A DNA stretch of 64,000 nucleotides from contig NC_088301.1 of assembly GCF_032854445.1 (NCBI RefSeq), forward strand, positions 24,722,402-24,786,401, read 5' to 3'. Of this stretch, positions 41,301 through 51,300 are shown piece by piece. The number at the start of each line of letters is the position of its first letter. The stretch's first letter is position 1. Origin of the DNA: Liolophura sinensis (lineage: Eukaryota; Mollusca; Polyplacophora; Chitonida; Chitonidae). Below the pieces are notes generated by a model, which saw only the letters and a list, made by a program, of their open reading frames with translations, did no database searches and was not told the DNA's origin. The position numbers and the translations under genes were made by a program.

Positions 41301-44300
41301 GGTATTTTATGCCGTACTCAAGAATTTTTTTCACTCATATGACGGCGGCCAGCATTATGGTGGAATGAAACCACACAGAGCCCGGGGGAACCCATGACCA
41401 TCCGTTGCTGACAGACCTTCCCTTATGGCTAGAGAGGAAGTTACCATGAGCTTGACTTGAACTCAGAGTGACCGTGTAAGCTTATAACATAAATGCTATA
41501 CTGGTATTCAAGGTGTTTTTGAATTTTCTTGTATGATGGCTGTTACTATGGTTAGTTTTATGTGCTGAGGAATCTGGGTGTGCACAAATTACTCCCACCC
41601 ATCACCATCTAGAAAAAAAAAAAATCCCTGCATTTAATTGACATACCCTAAATGAACATAAATTTCATCCAAGACTAACTTGTCCATTCTTCCTGATTCT
41701 GAGAAATCTATTGATTTTAGACACGTGTTTTGAGGTTTGCTTGGACCATGGAAAATTGTAAGTTTCAGCACCAAAAATAATATTTTGTGATATTTATTTG
41801 CCTCTAAAAATGAACTTCTTTTCAGTCATTAAGGGTACTTCTCAGAATAGCATTTATTTATTTATTTATTCAATTGGTGTTTTACGCCGTACTCAAGAAT
41901 ATTTCACTTATATGACTGCAGCCAGCATTATGGTGGGTGGAAACCGGGCAGAGCCCGGGGAAAACCCATGACCATCTGCAGGTTGCTGGCAGACCTTCCC
42001 ACTTATGGCTGCTCAGAAAAGCAATGTTATGGTTTAGTTCAAGGATCAGTGCACAAATGCAGCATATTTAACCTCAGAATGACACTGCCTGTGGTATGTA
42101 CTACACATTCATGTATTAATTGGTAATCCCACAACATAATCCCAGTCTTGACTTGGTTTTATACAGATTACCAAATAGATCTATATATTGTACCTGTACA
42201 GTGCTTGCATCAAAACGTGACTTAGGTGAGAAGATATGGATTGGTGTTCATACAATGTGCAAGTAGTACAACAAAACTGGTTTCCAGTCCAAACTGGATC
42301 AGCAACATGTTCACATTGCTAAGCCTATCTGAATCCACACGTACGTAGACACAAAGATAGTGAAGTCCTTCATTTGACAATGTTGCATGTCACTTACAAT
42401 ATATCAAGTGATGATTAACAATACTTGATGACAAGTGCTCTAATTGATGATTTTACTGGCTTGTGCTGGTGACTGACGCAAGTTTCTTCATGCAATCTAA
42501 ATGAGATGTTATAAAATATTGATGTAATTGAAACCTGCAATCAATGGGGTTGTATTCAAAGCATGTTAATCAGAGAACAACATCTCTGTGTTCAGACTGA
42601 CATAGCCAGACCACTGAGATGTTGGCAGAGTAAACACAAGCTCTGTGGACATAGTTTTCAAAGGAGGAATAGGAGCTAGAGACACTAGTTTTGAAAATTT
42701 CAATTACTGTCTGTGTGATTTGAGCAGAAAACCAGGATTGTTGCAAAGCAAACAACACAACCATTGAACAACCTAGCACTTCTTAACATTTCAGCATAGA
42801 CTGCCTAATCCTGCAGAACCAGACTGTCTAATCCTACACAACCAGAGTGTCTAATCCTACACAACCAGACTGTCTAATCCTACACAACCAGACTGTCTAA
42901 TCCTACACAACCAGACTGTCTAATCCTGCAGAACCAGACTGTCTAATCCTACACAACCAGATTGTCTAATCCTACACAACCAGACTGTCTAATCCTACAC
43001 AACCAGACTGTCTAATCCTACACAACCAGACTGTCTAATCCTACACAACCAGAGTGTCTAATCCTACACAACCAGACTGTCTAATCCTACACAACCAGAC
43101 TGTCTAATCCTACACAACCAGACTGTCTAATCCTGCAGAACCAGACTGTCTAATCCTGCAGAACCAGACTGTCTAATCCTACAGAGCCAGAGTGTCTAAT
43201 CCTACACAACCAGACTGTCTAATCCTACACAACCAGACTGTCTAATCCTACACAACCAGACTGTCTAATCCTACACAACCAGAGTGTCTAATCCTACACA
43301 ACCAGACTGTCTAATCCTACACAACCAGACTGTCTAATCCTACACAACCAGACTGTCTAATCCTGCAGAACCAGACTGTCTAATCCTGCAGAACCAGACT
43401 GTCTAATCCTGCACAACCAGCATCCTCATTTATATTGGTTGGAACTTTTATGATCACATGAGAAAACGGATGAGGTGTATCGCAAATCAAAGACATCTAG
43501 CATGCCACAGCACACTTAACTTTGAATGTGAACATATATAGTCTGCCACTGTATATACATAGAAAAAATGATACAGGACACAGTTATCACAGAAAAAAAG
43601 GAAACAATTCTATAAAGTTTTGAGAACCAAAAAGGTGAAGTTCAGCATTGGGGGATATGGCATCGACGGACAATTCACTCTGAGCAGCCATGTTGTAGAA
43701 GCCCTTATGAACTTGGCCAATCACTGGTGCTTAAAGTGTCATGTGATAATGGGCTGTCACGTCAAAAAACCTATTAGCTCTATTAGATTGTTAGCGTGGT
43801 TTCTTCTAGTGGATTACCAGATATCAATGTTAAACTGATGCATTTTGGACCACACATTATCAGCAGGGAACTGAGAACAGGTGCCCATGTCACAATGTGT
43901 TTATGTTGGCAGGACATGGCAGTGACTTGTCAGGGTTACAACATAGCAAAAATGGCATCACCAATTGAGTGGCTAAGTACAGACGATTGTTTGCTATTTA
44001 TTTCGTTGATAAGCGTGTAGAATTTTTAAAATATTTTTAGAACATTTCTGGAACACTATTCAGCTTTATTAGCTGACTTTATGTTCACTTTAAAATTCTG
44101 ATCTTCAAGATAGAGCCAAGGGATGGGGTTAAATGATCAAACAATTAAAATAATCTGAACTTCATTTCTCTAAGTGCAAAGTACTAACAACTTCAGGTAA
44201 TATACCCATGTCACTTTTACAAGGGGTTTGCAGAGAAATGTAACTTTTCTCTGCCTCCACTTATAATTTTTAATTAAAAGTTAATACGTCCTTTTGGGCA

Positions 44301-45824
44301 ACTCTACTGGCAAGATTGCTCTTTCATGATCACAGATCCAAACACTAGCAAGGGCAAGTCAAGACGCCCCCATCAAGAAAATGTACATCTGAATACCATT
44401 TGGAGCTATATTTTTTTTTTTTGACACCTTGCTTTGTAGTAATTCGGTTGACTATTTGTGTCAAAGGTGAAATACCCCCAAAATGAATCAAAATATATTG
44501 TACTCAAAACCTTGAAAAGCTGGGAAATCAAGGTAGATATCAATGTGGAGGTAACACTATAGTTCTATGGCAAGAGCTTGCAGCCATGCCTAGGACCATT
44601 ACATTATCCTATATTTCATAATTCAGAAGTACATGTGTACATGCAGCTGACATATATTAATTAGCTGATTACATTCTTGCTGTGGAATGATCAAGGTCAA
44701 TGAAACCCACATGTACTGGTACACAACGTCAACATCTGTTGAATACATAACCCATTTTATAACATACAATTTGTATATTTGTCCTCATTACATTTTTACT
44801 TTTCTACATGTATATATATACAGTATTAAGGTACACAACTACGTGTGTAAGGATTTAGTCTCTGGCTTATGTGCATGCTAATGGAGGACAGATGCTCCCT
44901 TATAATACTGCTTTAAGATTTACATGTACATGAGTTTTGAAACAGTCAAATAAGGTTTCAATATGTACATGTAAATGTGGTAAAAAAGGAAGCACATGTA
45001 TTACATATATATGTGCACGGACTTTAAGAAACAAAGAAACTTTCATGAAATGTGTCTCATCTGTTGTCTCACGCTTGTAGTTGACACAAATATGCAACAA
45101 TGTACATGTAGATATCTTCAGATTCAAGCAGAAGCCAAGCTTTAAAATCATATGTATTGTGGCTCTTGCATTTGCGCTAAGTATTGAAGGAACAGGGAAA
45201 GGAAAATAGTTGGCCTTGTACCAGTTTTTAATACAAAGCACTAATAAGGTTATATGGCTTTTACATTTATTACAGCAGACGGTAAATTATGCCAATAGAG
45301 AAGGAGTTCTGTTGCCATGGTATTTACCTTCATGTAAACCCAGTGACTGCATGACCCCAGGTGTCTGTATGCAGTAGATAAAAGGGTGCCACATCTGGCA
45401 TCATTATTATACATTTTGTTCAGGTATGGCTACACCAATATAAAGTTTTGTTTTCCGGGCAGAATGAATCCTTTTTCACAGACAGAAGAAGACTTAAAAA
45501 TAAAAGTAAAAACTGATAAATCATCTAAACTGTGGGAAATATGAGACTGTCCTAACAATTTATCCAAATATAAATGTGGTTCGAAAGTCTTAAAAAAACA
45601 GGAATATTAAGATCGGTCAATATGAAAAGAAGATTTTCAACTTTGCTTTTATTAAAATTTGTGTTGCTGTGGCACTGATGTATACAAGATCAAACAAAGC
45701 ATCTTGTTCATAAATGTACTCACTTTTTGATGGCCACTTTCTCCCCCGTTTCCTTGCTACTGGCCAGTAGCACACAACCGTATGTTCCATCCCCCACCTG
45801 TTTGGATACTTGATAGCGATTCAT
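23355..45824 (-). CDS. MAK: MAK/CILK1-type serine/threonine kinase, complete, fourteen coding exons
   Basis: A CMGC kinase of the MAK/CILK1(ICK)/MOK family, which controls ciliary length and intraflagellar transport turnaround at the cilium tip. Fourteen coding exons total 1,824 nt (607 aa; vertebrate CILK1 and MAK are about 620-630). Kinase domain about residues 4-285: glycine loop GDGTYG (11-16, with Tyr15), catalytic Lys33, HRDMKPEN (123-130, Asp125), DFG (143-145), activation motif TDY (157-159), then [10 protein letters not shown]. The C-terminal tail is poorly conserved except for short family motifs: [35 protein letters not shown] and [10 protein letters not shown] near the end. The start [16 protein letters not shown] matches the family start. 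All junctions are GT-AG and in phase. Vertebrate MAK and CILK1 arose by duplication, so this invertebrate gene is probably co-orthologous to both. Confidence 0.96.
23411..23670 (-). repeat. SINE family A, full-length copy with tRNA-like head
   Basis: Reading on the minus strand from 23670: GGCCTCCATGGCCCAGTTGG (A-box-like TGGCCCAGTTGG), then a B-box-like GAGTTCAAGTCC, then a conserved body including GGGTTTCCCCCGGGCTCTGC and TATAAGTGAAATATTC, and a 3' end AAATAAATAAATT. This is a polymerase-III type SINE. The body resembles the MetaSINE central domain described from molluscs and other animals (from memory). It lies in MAK intron 13. Confidence 0.9.
24151..24253 (-). CDS. MAK: MAK/CILK1 coding exon 13 (residues 570-604)
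   Basis: Acceptor TTTACAG, donor GTGAGTAC. Phase 1 in and phase 2 out, in agreement with exons 12 and 14. It encodes [18 protein letters not shown], then [17 protein letters not shown], the conserved C-terminal motif. Confidence 0.93.
24538..24612 (-). CDS. MAK: MAK/CILK1 coding exon 12 (residues 545-570)
   Basis: Glycine-rich [20 protein letters not shown], then SGNKS. YVPSF is a family motif. Acceptor GTTTTAG, donor GTAAGTAT. Confidence 0.93.
25960..26079 (-). CDS. MAK: MAK/CILK1 coding exon 11 (residues 505-545)
   Basis: Begins [10 protein letters not shown], matching the family's LPGISIRN continuation, and is rich in Ser and Gly. Acceptor ATTTTCAG, donor GTAAGA. Confidence 0.94.
26228..26445 (-). 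repeat. SINE family A, diverged subfamily copy
   Basis: The plus strand shows TTTATTTATTTGGTGAAGG and then GTACTCAAAAAATTTTCAC, GAATGCCTGGAGTAAACC and AGGCAAGTGATTAATAAG. The same GCCTGGAGTAAAC block recurs at 39330, so it defines a subfamily. It lies in MAK intron 10. Confidence 0.65.
27090..27208 (-). CDS. MAK: MAK/CILK1 coding exon 10 (residues 465-505)
   Basis: Contains [15 protein letters not shown], one of the best-conserved tail motifs of MAK and CILK1. Acceptor ATTAACAG, donor GTTAGT. Confidence 0.95.
27760..27968 (-). CDS. MAK: MAK/CILK1 coding exon 9 (residues 396-465)
   Basis: Encodes [20 protein letters not shown] and DFG, the conserved RRWG and acidic DDLDF block, then a basic stretch and FDDDDDLF. 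Acceptor CTCTGTAG, donor GTGAGT. Confidence 0.95.
28398..28650 (-). repeat. SINE family A, diverged copy
   Basis: TTTATTCATTTATTTATCC, then TACCATACTGAAGAATTTTT, then a degenerate body with GAGAAAACCACTGG. The right boundary is uncertain. It lies in MAK intron 8. Confidence 0.5.
28712..29065 (-). CDS. MAK: MAK/CILK1 coding exon 8 (residues 278-395)
   Basis: Finishes the kinase domain ([14 protein letters not shown]) and starts a Pro/Gln/Ser-rich disordered tail of about 100 residues. Acceptor TTTCCAG, donor GTGAGT. It is exactly 118 codons, phase 0 at both ends. Confidence 0.95.
29956..30123 (-). CDS. MAK: MAK/CILK1 coding exon 7 (residues 222-277)
   Basis: Encodes [20 protein letters not shown] and [20 protein letters not shown], then PQKRPSSSQ, the kinase subdomain XI region. 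Phase 0 at both ends; acceptor TCCACAG, donor GTAAGG. Confidence 0.96.
31373..31489. repeat. microsatellite (TATG)n with interrupted GTATGTACAC units
   Basis: An uninterrupted (TATG)n tract is followed by imperfect ATGTATGTACACTGT repeats, in MAK intron 6. It directly precedes a fragment of SINE family C. Confidence 0.9.
31505..31605 (-). repeat. SINE family C fragment
   Basis: The block GGCAGGGTGAGTTCATGCC, then TCATGCCAAAAGACACCAGA and CATGACACC, matches the middle of the element at 61440-61792. The head and 3' end are missing. Confidence 0.7.
31905..32020 (-). repeat. SINE family A, 3' half
   Basis: TTGATTGGTGTTAAACGCTG, CTCAAGAATATTTCACTTATG, CGACGGCGGCCAGCATTATG and GGGCAGAGCCCAGGGGAAAC on the plus strand. 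Truncated before the tRNA-like head. It lies in MAK intron 6. Confidence 0.88.
32368..32539 (-). CDS. MAK: MAK/CILK1 coding exon 6 (residues 164-221)
   Basis: Completes Trp164 and encodes [20 protein letters not shown], then [18 protein letters not shown] and [18 protein letters not shown]. Donor GTGGGT, acceptor GCTCAG. Confidence 0.97.
33459..33591 (-). CDS. MAK: MAK/CILK1 coding exon 5 (residues 120-164)
   Basis: Catalytic core: [27 protein letters not shown] and the TDY activation motif in [11 protein letters not shown]. Donor GTAAGC. The acceptor ATCACTGCAG lies inside the first unit of the 31-bp minisatellite that fills the adjoining intron. Confidence 0.96.
33588..33898. repeat. minisatellite, 31-bp unit, about ten copies, abutting a splice acceptor
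   Basis: Unit AACCTGCAGTCATCAACAGA plus CAACTGATTGC on the plus strand. The first unit begins in the first four bases of MAK exon 5, so each unit carries, on the minus strand, a copy of the acceptor context ending CTGCAG. One unit is short by a CAA deletion. Confidence 0.93.
35076..35570. repeat. three tandem copies of a roughly 180-bp dispersed repeat
   Basis: Copies start at about 35076, 35257 and 35435, each with AAACTTA, CATGCAC, GATGATAGG, GGTAAGCTTCATCAAAATC and CATGGACAAAATC in the same order. The third copy ends in GACAGACAGACAGG. Phrases like these are common in invertebrate dispersed repeats. It lies in MAK intron 4. Confidence 0.75.
35855..36091 (-). repeat. SINE family A, nearly full-length copy
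   Basis: Contains the tail, body and B-box region (GGACTTGAACTCACAGC), but stops at CACTAGTGCG before the A-box end. It sits 44 bp from MAK exon 4. Confidence 0.88.
36135..36214 (-). CDS. MAK: MAK/CILK1 coding exon 4 (residues 93-120)
   Basis: Encodes [20 protein letters not shown] and AFMHKHG, the alpha-E helix before the catalytic loop. Phase 2 in, phase 1 out; acceptor TTTTCAG, donor GTAAGT. Confidence 0.96.
37220..37341 (-). CDS. MAK: MAK/CILK1 coding exon 3 (residues 53-93)
   Basis: Encodes [20 protein letters not shown], then [18 protein letters not shown]. Acceptor CTTTGCAG, donor GTGAGT. Confidence 0.96.
37932..38136. mobile_element. MITE family 1, copy 1 (TA-flanked terminal inverted repeats)
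   Basis: Left end TACCGTAAATGACCTAAAAT and right end (reversed) TACAGTAAATGACCCAAAAT, with about 21 of 25 positions matching. About 205 bp, no coding capacity; the terminal TA fits Tc1/mariner-type insertion. It lies in MAK intron 2. Confidence 0.7.
39229..39445 (-). repeat. SINE family A, GCCTGGAGTAAAC subfamily copy
   Basis: TTATTCATTTATTCAATTGG, TGACGGCGGTCATG, then GTGCCTGGAGTAAACTTT and GGAGGCAAGTGATCTTCA. The last block also appears in a fragment near 49094. It lies in MAK intron 2. Confidence 0.7.
40344..40398 (-). CDS. MAK: MAK/CILK1 coding exon 2 (residues 34-52)
   Basis: A 55-nt exon encoding [18 protein letters not shown], the alpha-C helix region with the conserved Glu. Acceptor TTTTCCAG, donor GTAAGT. 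Confidence 0.95.
41279..41477 (-). repeat. SINE family A copy, head missing
   Basis: TTTATTTGATTGGTATTTTA, then CGTACTCAAGAATTTTTTTC, then GACGGCGGCCAGCATTATGG, with a B-box remnant near 41455. It lies in MAK intron 1. Confidence 0.88.
41644..41837. mobile_element. MITE family 1, copy 2
   Basis: Ends TACCCTAAATGA and (reversed) TACCCTTAATGA; the interior shares GACTAACTTG and TTTATTTGCCTCTAAAAA with the other copies. 194 bp, in MAK intron 1. Confidence 0.65.
41852..42010 (-). repeat. SINE family A, 3' half
   Basis: Starts 14 bp right of MITE copy 2. TTTATTTATTTATTCAATTG, GTGTTTTACGCCGTACTCAA and GGGCAGAGCCCGGGGAAAAC are clear. It ends at CTTATGGCTG. Confidence 0.88.
42800..43420. repeat. 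23-bp satellite, exactly 27 copies
   Basis: 621 bp without a single indel: 27 units of ACTGTCTAATCCTACACAAC plus CAG. Variants are AGTG for ACTG and TGCAGAA for TACACAA. The variant order of units 9-16 recurs in units 19-26, so part of the array arose by duplication of a 10-unit (230-bp) block. It lies in MAK intron 1 and is not a CRISPR array: there are no spacers and the host is an animal. Confidence 0.97.
45724..45824 (-). CDS. MAK: MAK/CILK1 coding exon 1 (residues 1-34)
   Basis: ATG at 45824-45822 with A at -3. It encodes [20 protein letters not shown], then [13 protein letters not shown] (Lys33). Donor GTGAGTAC. The exon probably continues into 5' UTR up to an acceptor (ATATTTCAG) at 45899. 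Confidence 0.96.
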
Positions 45825-45898
45825 ATTTGGTCTTACGATCACAACACACTAGTTCCGCTAAGACTTGTTACACTTGAGTGTTTTCAAGTACAGGGAAC
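45825..45898 (-). other. MAK/CILK1 5' UTR part of exon 1 (inferred)
   Basis: A good acceptor, ATATTTCAG, ends just above 45898, so the leader is probably spliced here to an upstream non-coding exon. This is inference; RNA reads are needed to place the start site. Confidence 0.4.
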
Positions 45899-46880
45899 CT
45901 GAAATATATCTGTCCCTTTCACAATCACAAATACTGCTTCAAAATGCACTCATGTCGTGAATAAACGGCTTCCTTCTCTGCAGTCTGAAACCATCCACAG
46001 GTTTACCATCAGACATAAACAAAGCCATATTCAAGGTCAAAACAGTAGAAGTGTTCTTTGTCAACCGGCCATCTGAAATGTAAAAAGGAAAAGAGACATT
46101 AATAAATATAGATGCAAAAAATAAAAAATACCTCAATAAAATCTAGATTAATACTCTGTACATACCCGGGCCATCAATATTGTTATAAAGTATCAGTAAC
46201 AGTACAGACAACAGTACGTGAAATGACAAACAGCTGTACTGTTCCCACACCACAGGAATTACAACACATGTAATTCATACACAATGTATTTAGATAATTT
46301 TTCTTTCAAACATCTTGCTAGATAAGATTGAAATGAGTAATTTTTTTCTCTCGACTACACTACAGGAACAAACATTGACATCAGACAATGTCACTGAATT
46401 CCCAGGGTATGCTGTGTGCGATAGGATTTTTGAGCTGTTCCGGTCTATCACCCCATATCTGGCATTATAATGATGACCCCAGCCTGGCAAATCAGCAACA
46501 ATATATCCTTATTAGAGTTTCCTCACTAAATGCTGCATGCACATTTTTATCTACATGCATTTTGGAGTATAGGGCAACCCTGGAAAAGTTGCCAGCGATC
46601 TGACAGAAAATTAAATGAAAATAGGAGCTTTCGTCAAAGTAGACAACTACCATCTCAATCTTCTACAAAAGTAGCAAGCTGCCGGTAGCTGATAATGGGC
46701 TTCTAATGAACCCCTTGCCATGCCGCATAACATCAGACACAAGACTCGACCCAGCCTTAATGAAATACACTAGCAGGTTCTCCAGTATATACCAAGCACA
46801 AGGCAATGAGGTGCCATATCGTTTCGTATGTCCATGGACTAGATTCTAATTTCAAAGTCTGAGTAAGGCCCAAAATTGGA

Positions 46881-47400
46881 TTATTTATCTATTTATTGGA
46901 TAGGTGTTTTAGGTCATACTCAAGAATTCATAGTTTTGAGCATTCAGGTCACTTGCAGGTGATAAATAACGTGGAGCTAAATGGGCAAATACAGATCTTT
47001 GTGGATTACTAAAGTTTTAAGCACTAGTACTATAGGTCAATGAAACTATCACATCTGAAGGCTAGACACACGCTGAATACTTTTCCAGAAGGCCTAAAAG
47101 CTATACTTTTCATTTCTTATGGATAAATCTTATTCAATGCCTATCTTGCCTTGTTTAAATTCGCTTTGTTTTCACCTAAAGTGCTCTAGTTCAGAGCAGT
47201 TATGATTTCACTGCAAAACTCTGAATATTTGCCTATACAATGGTGGCCAGCATTAGGGTGGGAGGAAACAGGGCAGAGTACGGACAAAACCCACAACCAT
47301 AAGCAAGGAGTCGGCAGCCCTTCTCACATATGGTTAGTGATAAACAGCATAAGCTAGACTTGAACTCACAGCAATGACAATGGCAGTAAACTTGGGGTTT
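46881..47400 (-). repeat. SINE family A copy split by a roughly 295-bp insertion
   Basis: The 3' tail (TTATTTATCTATTTATTGGA, TAGGTGTTTTAGGTCATACT, CAAGAAT) at 46881-46929 is separated from its body (GTGGCCAGCATTAGGGTGGG, then CAGGGCAGAGTACGG, with a B-box-like ACTTGAACTCACAGC) that resumes at about 47223. The sequence between them is not SINE. GAAT is present at both junctions. Confidence 0.6.
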
Positions 47401-48236
47401 TCTTTCACAAGGCCAATGATCAACCTGATCACTTGGCCATCACTGTATAATGTAATGGCCATAACAGCACTAGCATTGAATGAATACACAATGAAATTTG
47501 CAATCTGCCCTCAAAACAATAAATGACACATTTCTAATATAAATACACAAGTCCTGTCATTAAAGTGCACATCAGTTTCAAAGCTAAAGGCGTCTCTAGT
47601 ATAATATTCAAGACAAGGACTTTTCTTTTTGCCAATGCGAGAGCTGTTACGGCATGGTTGAAATATGTAATCAACAGTTTGTTTACGTTCCAAAGAGTAG
47701 TTACGTATTTGACTATATAAGGTGACACTGTGGACATGTGTATACAAGCTGTTGGTCTTTATGTGGTGAAGGATATGTTTGGAAAAAATAACTACTGACA
47801 GCTAGTGTCAACAGTGGCAGACTACTAGTACTACTTCTACTGGCCCATTCTCCCATGTAGGACCTGTCAATCACGAGGAAGGATAATTTGGGAAGAAAGA
47901 GTCAGGAATAAATTTTACAAACAATCATGCCATCCTGAGACTATCTCCATACAGCAATTATGTATGTAATTACAGGACTTGTAGGCTTTTGTCACTAAGA
48001 GACGGACACTAGCGTTATGATACCGGTACAACAACAACACAGAATGAGATTTCCAAGAGTACCGCCTTGTCGCCATTACATTTTATCTGTACATCTTTCC
48101 GCTGCACACCCTTAAAAGAACTGGAAACTTACCTATTAAGCATAGTAGAAAATTTCAAAACAATGAATTTAGCAGTGTTTAAGCAAATTAGCGCAAAATA
48201 AAACACCTAAGTAGCGATAAACTTCACTTATCTCAC

Positions 48237-48300
48237 CTCCACCATGTCAGTTGTTGCTATTTGCTCTCATTATGTTTGTCACGTGACATGATACACAGCA
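48237..48300 (-). promoter_or_regulatory. possible MAK/CILK1 first exon donor and promoter-proximal E-box
   Basis: On the minus strand GGTGGAG is followed by a good donor GTGAGATAAG, with exon end at 48237. A perfect palindromic E-box GTCACGTGAC (USF/MITF type) lies 41-50 bp upstream at 48278-48287. This would pair with the acceptor at 45899 to give a leader intron of about 2.3 kb. This is inference only. Confidence 0.25.
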
Positions 48301-51300
48301 ACACACACTCGTACCTTTTTTTCACGAGGCAAAGTACCAGTGCGATGTGTCAAGATAACTTGTTCATTCTTGAAGTGTATTGAGTACTTATGTATCAGGG
48401 ATTATAGCTAATCACTAGGAGTGACTTAAACCGTCCGAAATGTTAATAATGGACACAAAACAGCCTGGAGATAAATTTTGATTTAAAAAAATCACTTCAA
48501 GGAATTTATCGAAAAGTAAATTGAAAAAAAAAAGTGACGTTAACTCGGCATTCATGTATGCTTAACCTGCACTAGACTTTCAATGCATGCCTTGCATTTC
48601 AGTTTTGTACCCGAGAAGCCTTCTCATTTAATGCTGAATTCAAAACCTGACGGATCGCGCTAGATTTTGAGATGAGTAACACTAAATAACCGATCATTGT
48701 CAACTGAGCTAGTGAAGGCCTGCTTCAAGAATTACGCTGGCAATAAATTCCACTCCACTGCTCAGCTATGAATTTGTTGTACTAGTAGGACTGGCTACTA
48801 AACAATTAATGTAAAGGGTATACAGGTATATCTAAAAATATATGCCACTTGTTGTCGTACAACTGATTTTCATTTGCTGCTTTAATAACTGAAGGTTTTA
48901 ACATCTTTACTGACATTTCAGTCATATGCATATCATGAATACTGGTAATTATTTTATTTGAGTATCTCTCAACAGCATGGAGGATACATAAAGAGTTTTT
49001 TATGGGTGTTGAAGAATGAAGAAAACCTAGACCTTTGACAAATTACTGATGAACTTTCTGACGTGTGATATACAGGTGGATGCTCACCACATTGGTGGAA
49101 GGCAAGTGATCTTCAACAAACGTTAGACTGCACAAACGGCTTCATGAGTGGTGTCCACCACTTTTATTCACCGTGTCCCCATGAAATGTGGAAGCGGAGG
49201 AATCCACAACTTAACTGTCAAAGACTGGGTTTGAACCAAGACCTAGTGTGTCCTATGGATTATTTTACACCATAACGAAAATAACTAATCAGAAACACTC
49301 AATGTAGCTTGATGCGAGTTTAATGATGGGCACTATCATCACAGAAAACTCATCATATGTACAAATGTAGCTGCTAATTAAATCTTAATTACTTTGACAC
49401 CACATCTAACAGTGTGATTTACAAATCGTTATAATTTTCTAAACTATTCAAACAGTGATGTTTATGTATGCACTTGAAGCTGCCTGTGTACAAGTATTAA
49501 CGTATAAAGTGAAGCTTGAAACTAACATGGTCTACAGCACCTCTTCTTACAGAGAAGAAACAAGCACCTTTCGATTAGAGAGGAAACAAACACAGACAGA
49601 AAAACAAGCACCTCTAATTAAGAGAAAAAACAATGTATATCTACAGATGTAGTACAAATGATAGGAATATTCATGTTATGTTCAAACCAGTTGTGGCTCT
49701 ATTTTACATACATGTGTCTTAACCCTGATCAGACCCATATTGATCCCAGGTGCAAAATGACTTATGGGCGATATGGGTTACCCACTGAGGCCCCATATAT
49801 GCCGACACATGGGTCCCTTAACGAGCCCATCACCCCTTGCTGTAGTCACTATTAAATATGAGCAAGTGTACCAGATAACAGTATATTACCTGCAGCTACA
49901 TGTACAAGGTAGAGCTGTAAACTAATCCTGCTGTAATGTTTTATCTACATTTATAGATGCGAATATTGATTGTTTTCCTGAATATCACACAAACATTCCT
50001 GTCTGCAAAAAGCTGCATGTGTTTCAAATGTTCCCTTGTGTCATGAAATGCAGTATGTCCATCCATAGCCCATGAATGAAAGGTTCAAGTTCTAGGGGTT
50101 TAGGCCAGACCAAAAAAATATCACTGAACATAAACTTTTGAATGACTTCCCTATGACATAAAATTCAGCTCTTAATAGTGTTTGGAACACCATAATAAAA
50201 GACAAAATTTATGAATGGCATAATCAACAAACCACCTGGATTTCTAGCCCAGCAATGGCATGTAGCAGACGGTCTAAGTTCTTTGAGAGCTAGCAACTAC
50301 ATATACATGTAGGCCAACCTATGCAACATACTGTATTATATGAAGTGCTGTCTACGATTTCAATATGAATAACAGTAGCTTTTAAATGATGATAAAAAAC
50401 ACATTTTCAGAATTATTCTTTGTAAGTTAACTTAATTAAAAAGTCTTACAAATAATGTCACCTCTGGAAATGCCACCACAGAAAGGACTACTTGAGATAA
50501 TATTAAAGTAAGAATTTTACAAAAGTGAGCCTTCTGCAGAATGATACACATCTAACATTTTCTGTCAGGACTATTTTAATCAACACTATATCTTATACAA
50601 AATGTGAGAAAGTATTTTCCCATATAAAAATGAATGTTTAATATATTCCGTACTAAAAAAGTACGCTCAGCAGTTACACATTGAAGCCAGTGACATGTTA
50701 CTACATTCTACTTTAACAATTACCTACTGGTAAGACACTACAATGACACAGTGTTATGCACATGGTTTCAGCGTGTTCAACATGCAACACATTTATACTT
50801 CCCACGACAACACCAGGTCTATTCAGCAAAGCCAATCACCACAGTGGAGACCATTTGCACTTGATAGTAATCTAAACAAGCCTCACAAGACTGCATGCCA
50901 ATGCAGATGTAGACCAGAGCAGTAAAACATAATCACTTCATCTATACACTGCACATCTTTGTTTTCTCTTGGATGTTTACTATACTCTCGAGATAACCGT
51001 TAAATTTCTATATAATGCATAAAGCTGGATATGTAAAATATCCGGTAACGAGTTACCACATCGTTAATGCCATTCTATTTTTACAAAATGCATAGATTAT
51101 TTCTTGATTACATACACCTTGGCCTGGTTAATAATATCCAAATACACTGTTCATACACGCATCATGAAAACATACATAGTTAACTATGAAGAGGGACAAA
51201 ACTACGCATACACTCTACTATAGAAAAGACGAACGGTTTACTGAATTTGGTGAAAACTGCTTGAAATGATCAAATATTCAAGACAACCAATAGTTTTCAA

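Larger units (their letters stand above)
23368..45723 (-). other. MAK/CILK1 introns: contents not listed separately
   Basis: Thirteen introns. Those from 24254, 24613, 27209, 30124, 32540 and 36215 hold little recognisable beyond faint SINE A traces (24410-24455, 25372-25420, 29680-29795, 32795-32885). Intron 4 (33592-36134) carries the 31-bp array, the triple repeat and a SINE. Intron 2 (37342-40343) has a MITE and a SINE. Intron 1 (40399-45723, 5.3 kb) has two SINEs, a MITE and the 23-bp satellite; the rest of it, including 43421-45723, shows no gene. Confidence 0.75.

Noticed and set aside
42800-43420. CRISPR-like regular repeats
   Set aside because: Contiguous 23-bp units without spacers in an animal intron; a satellite.
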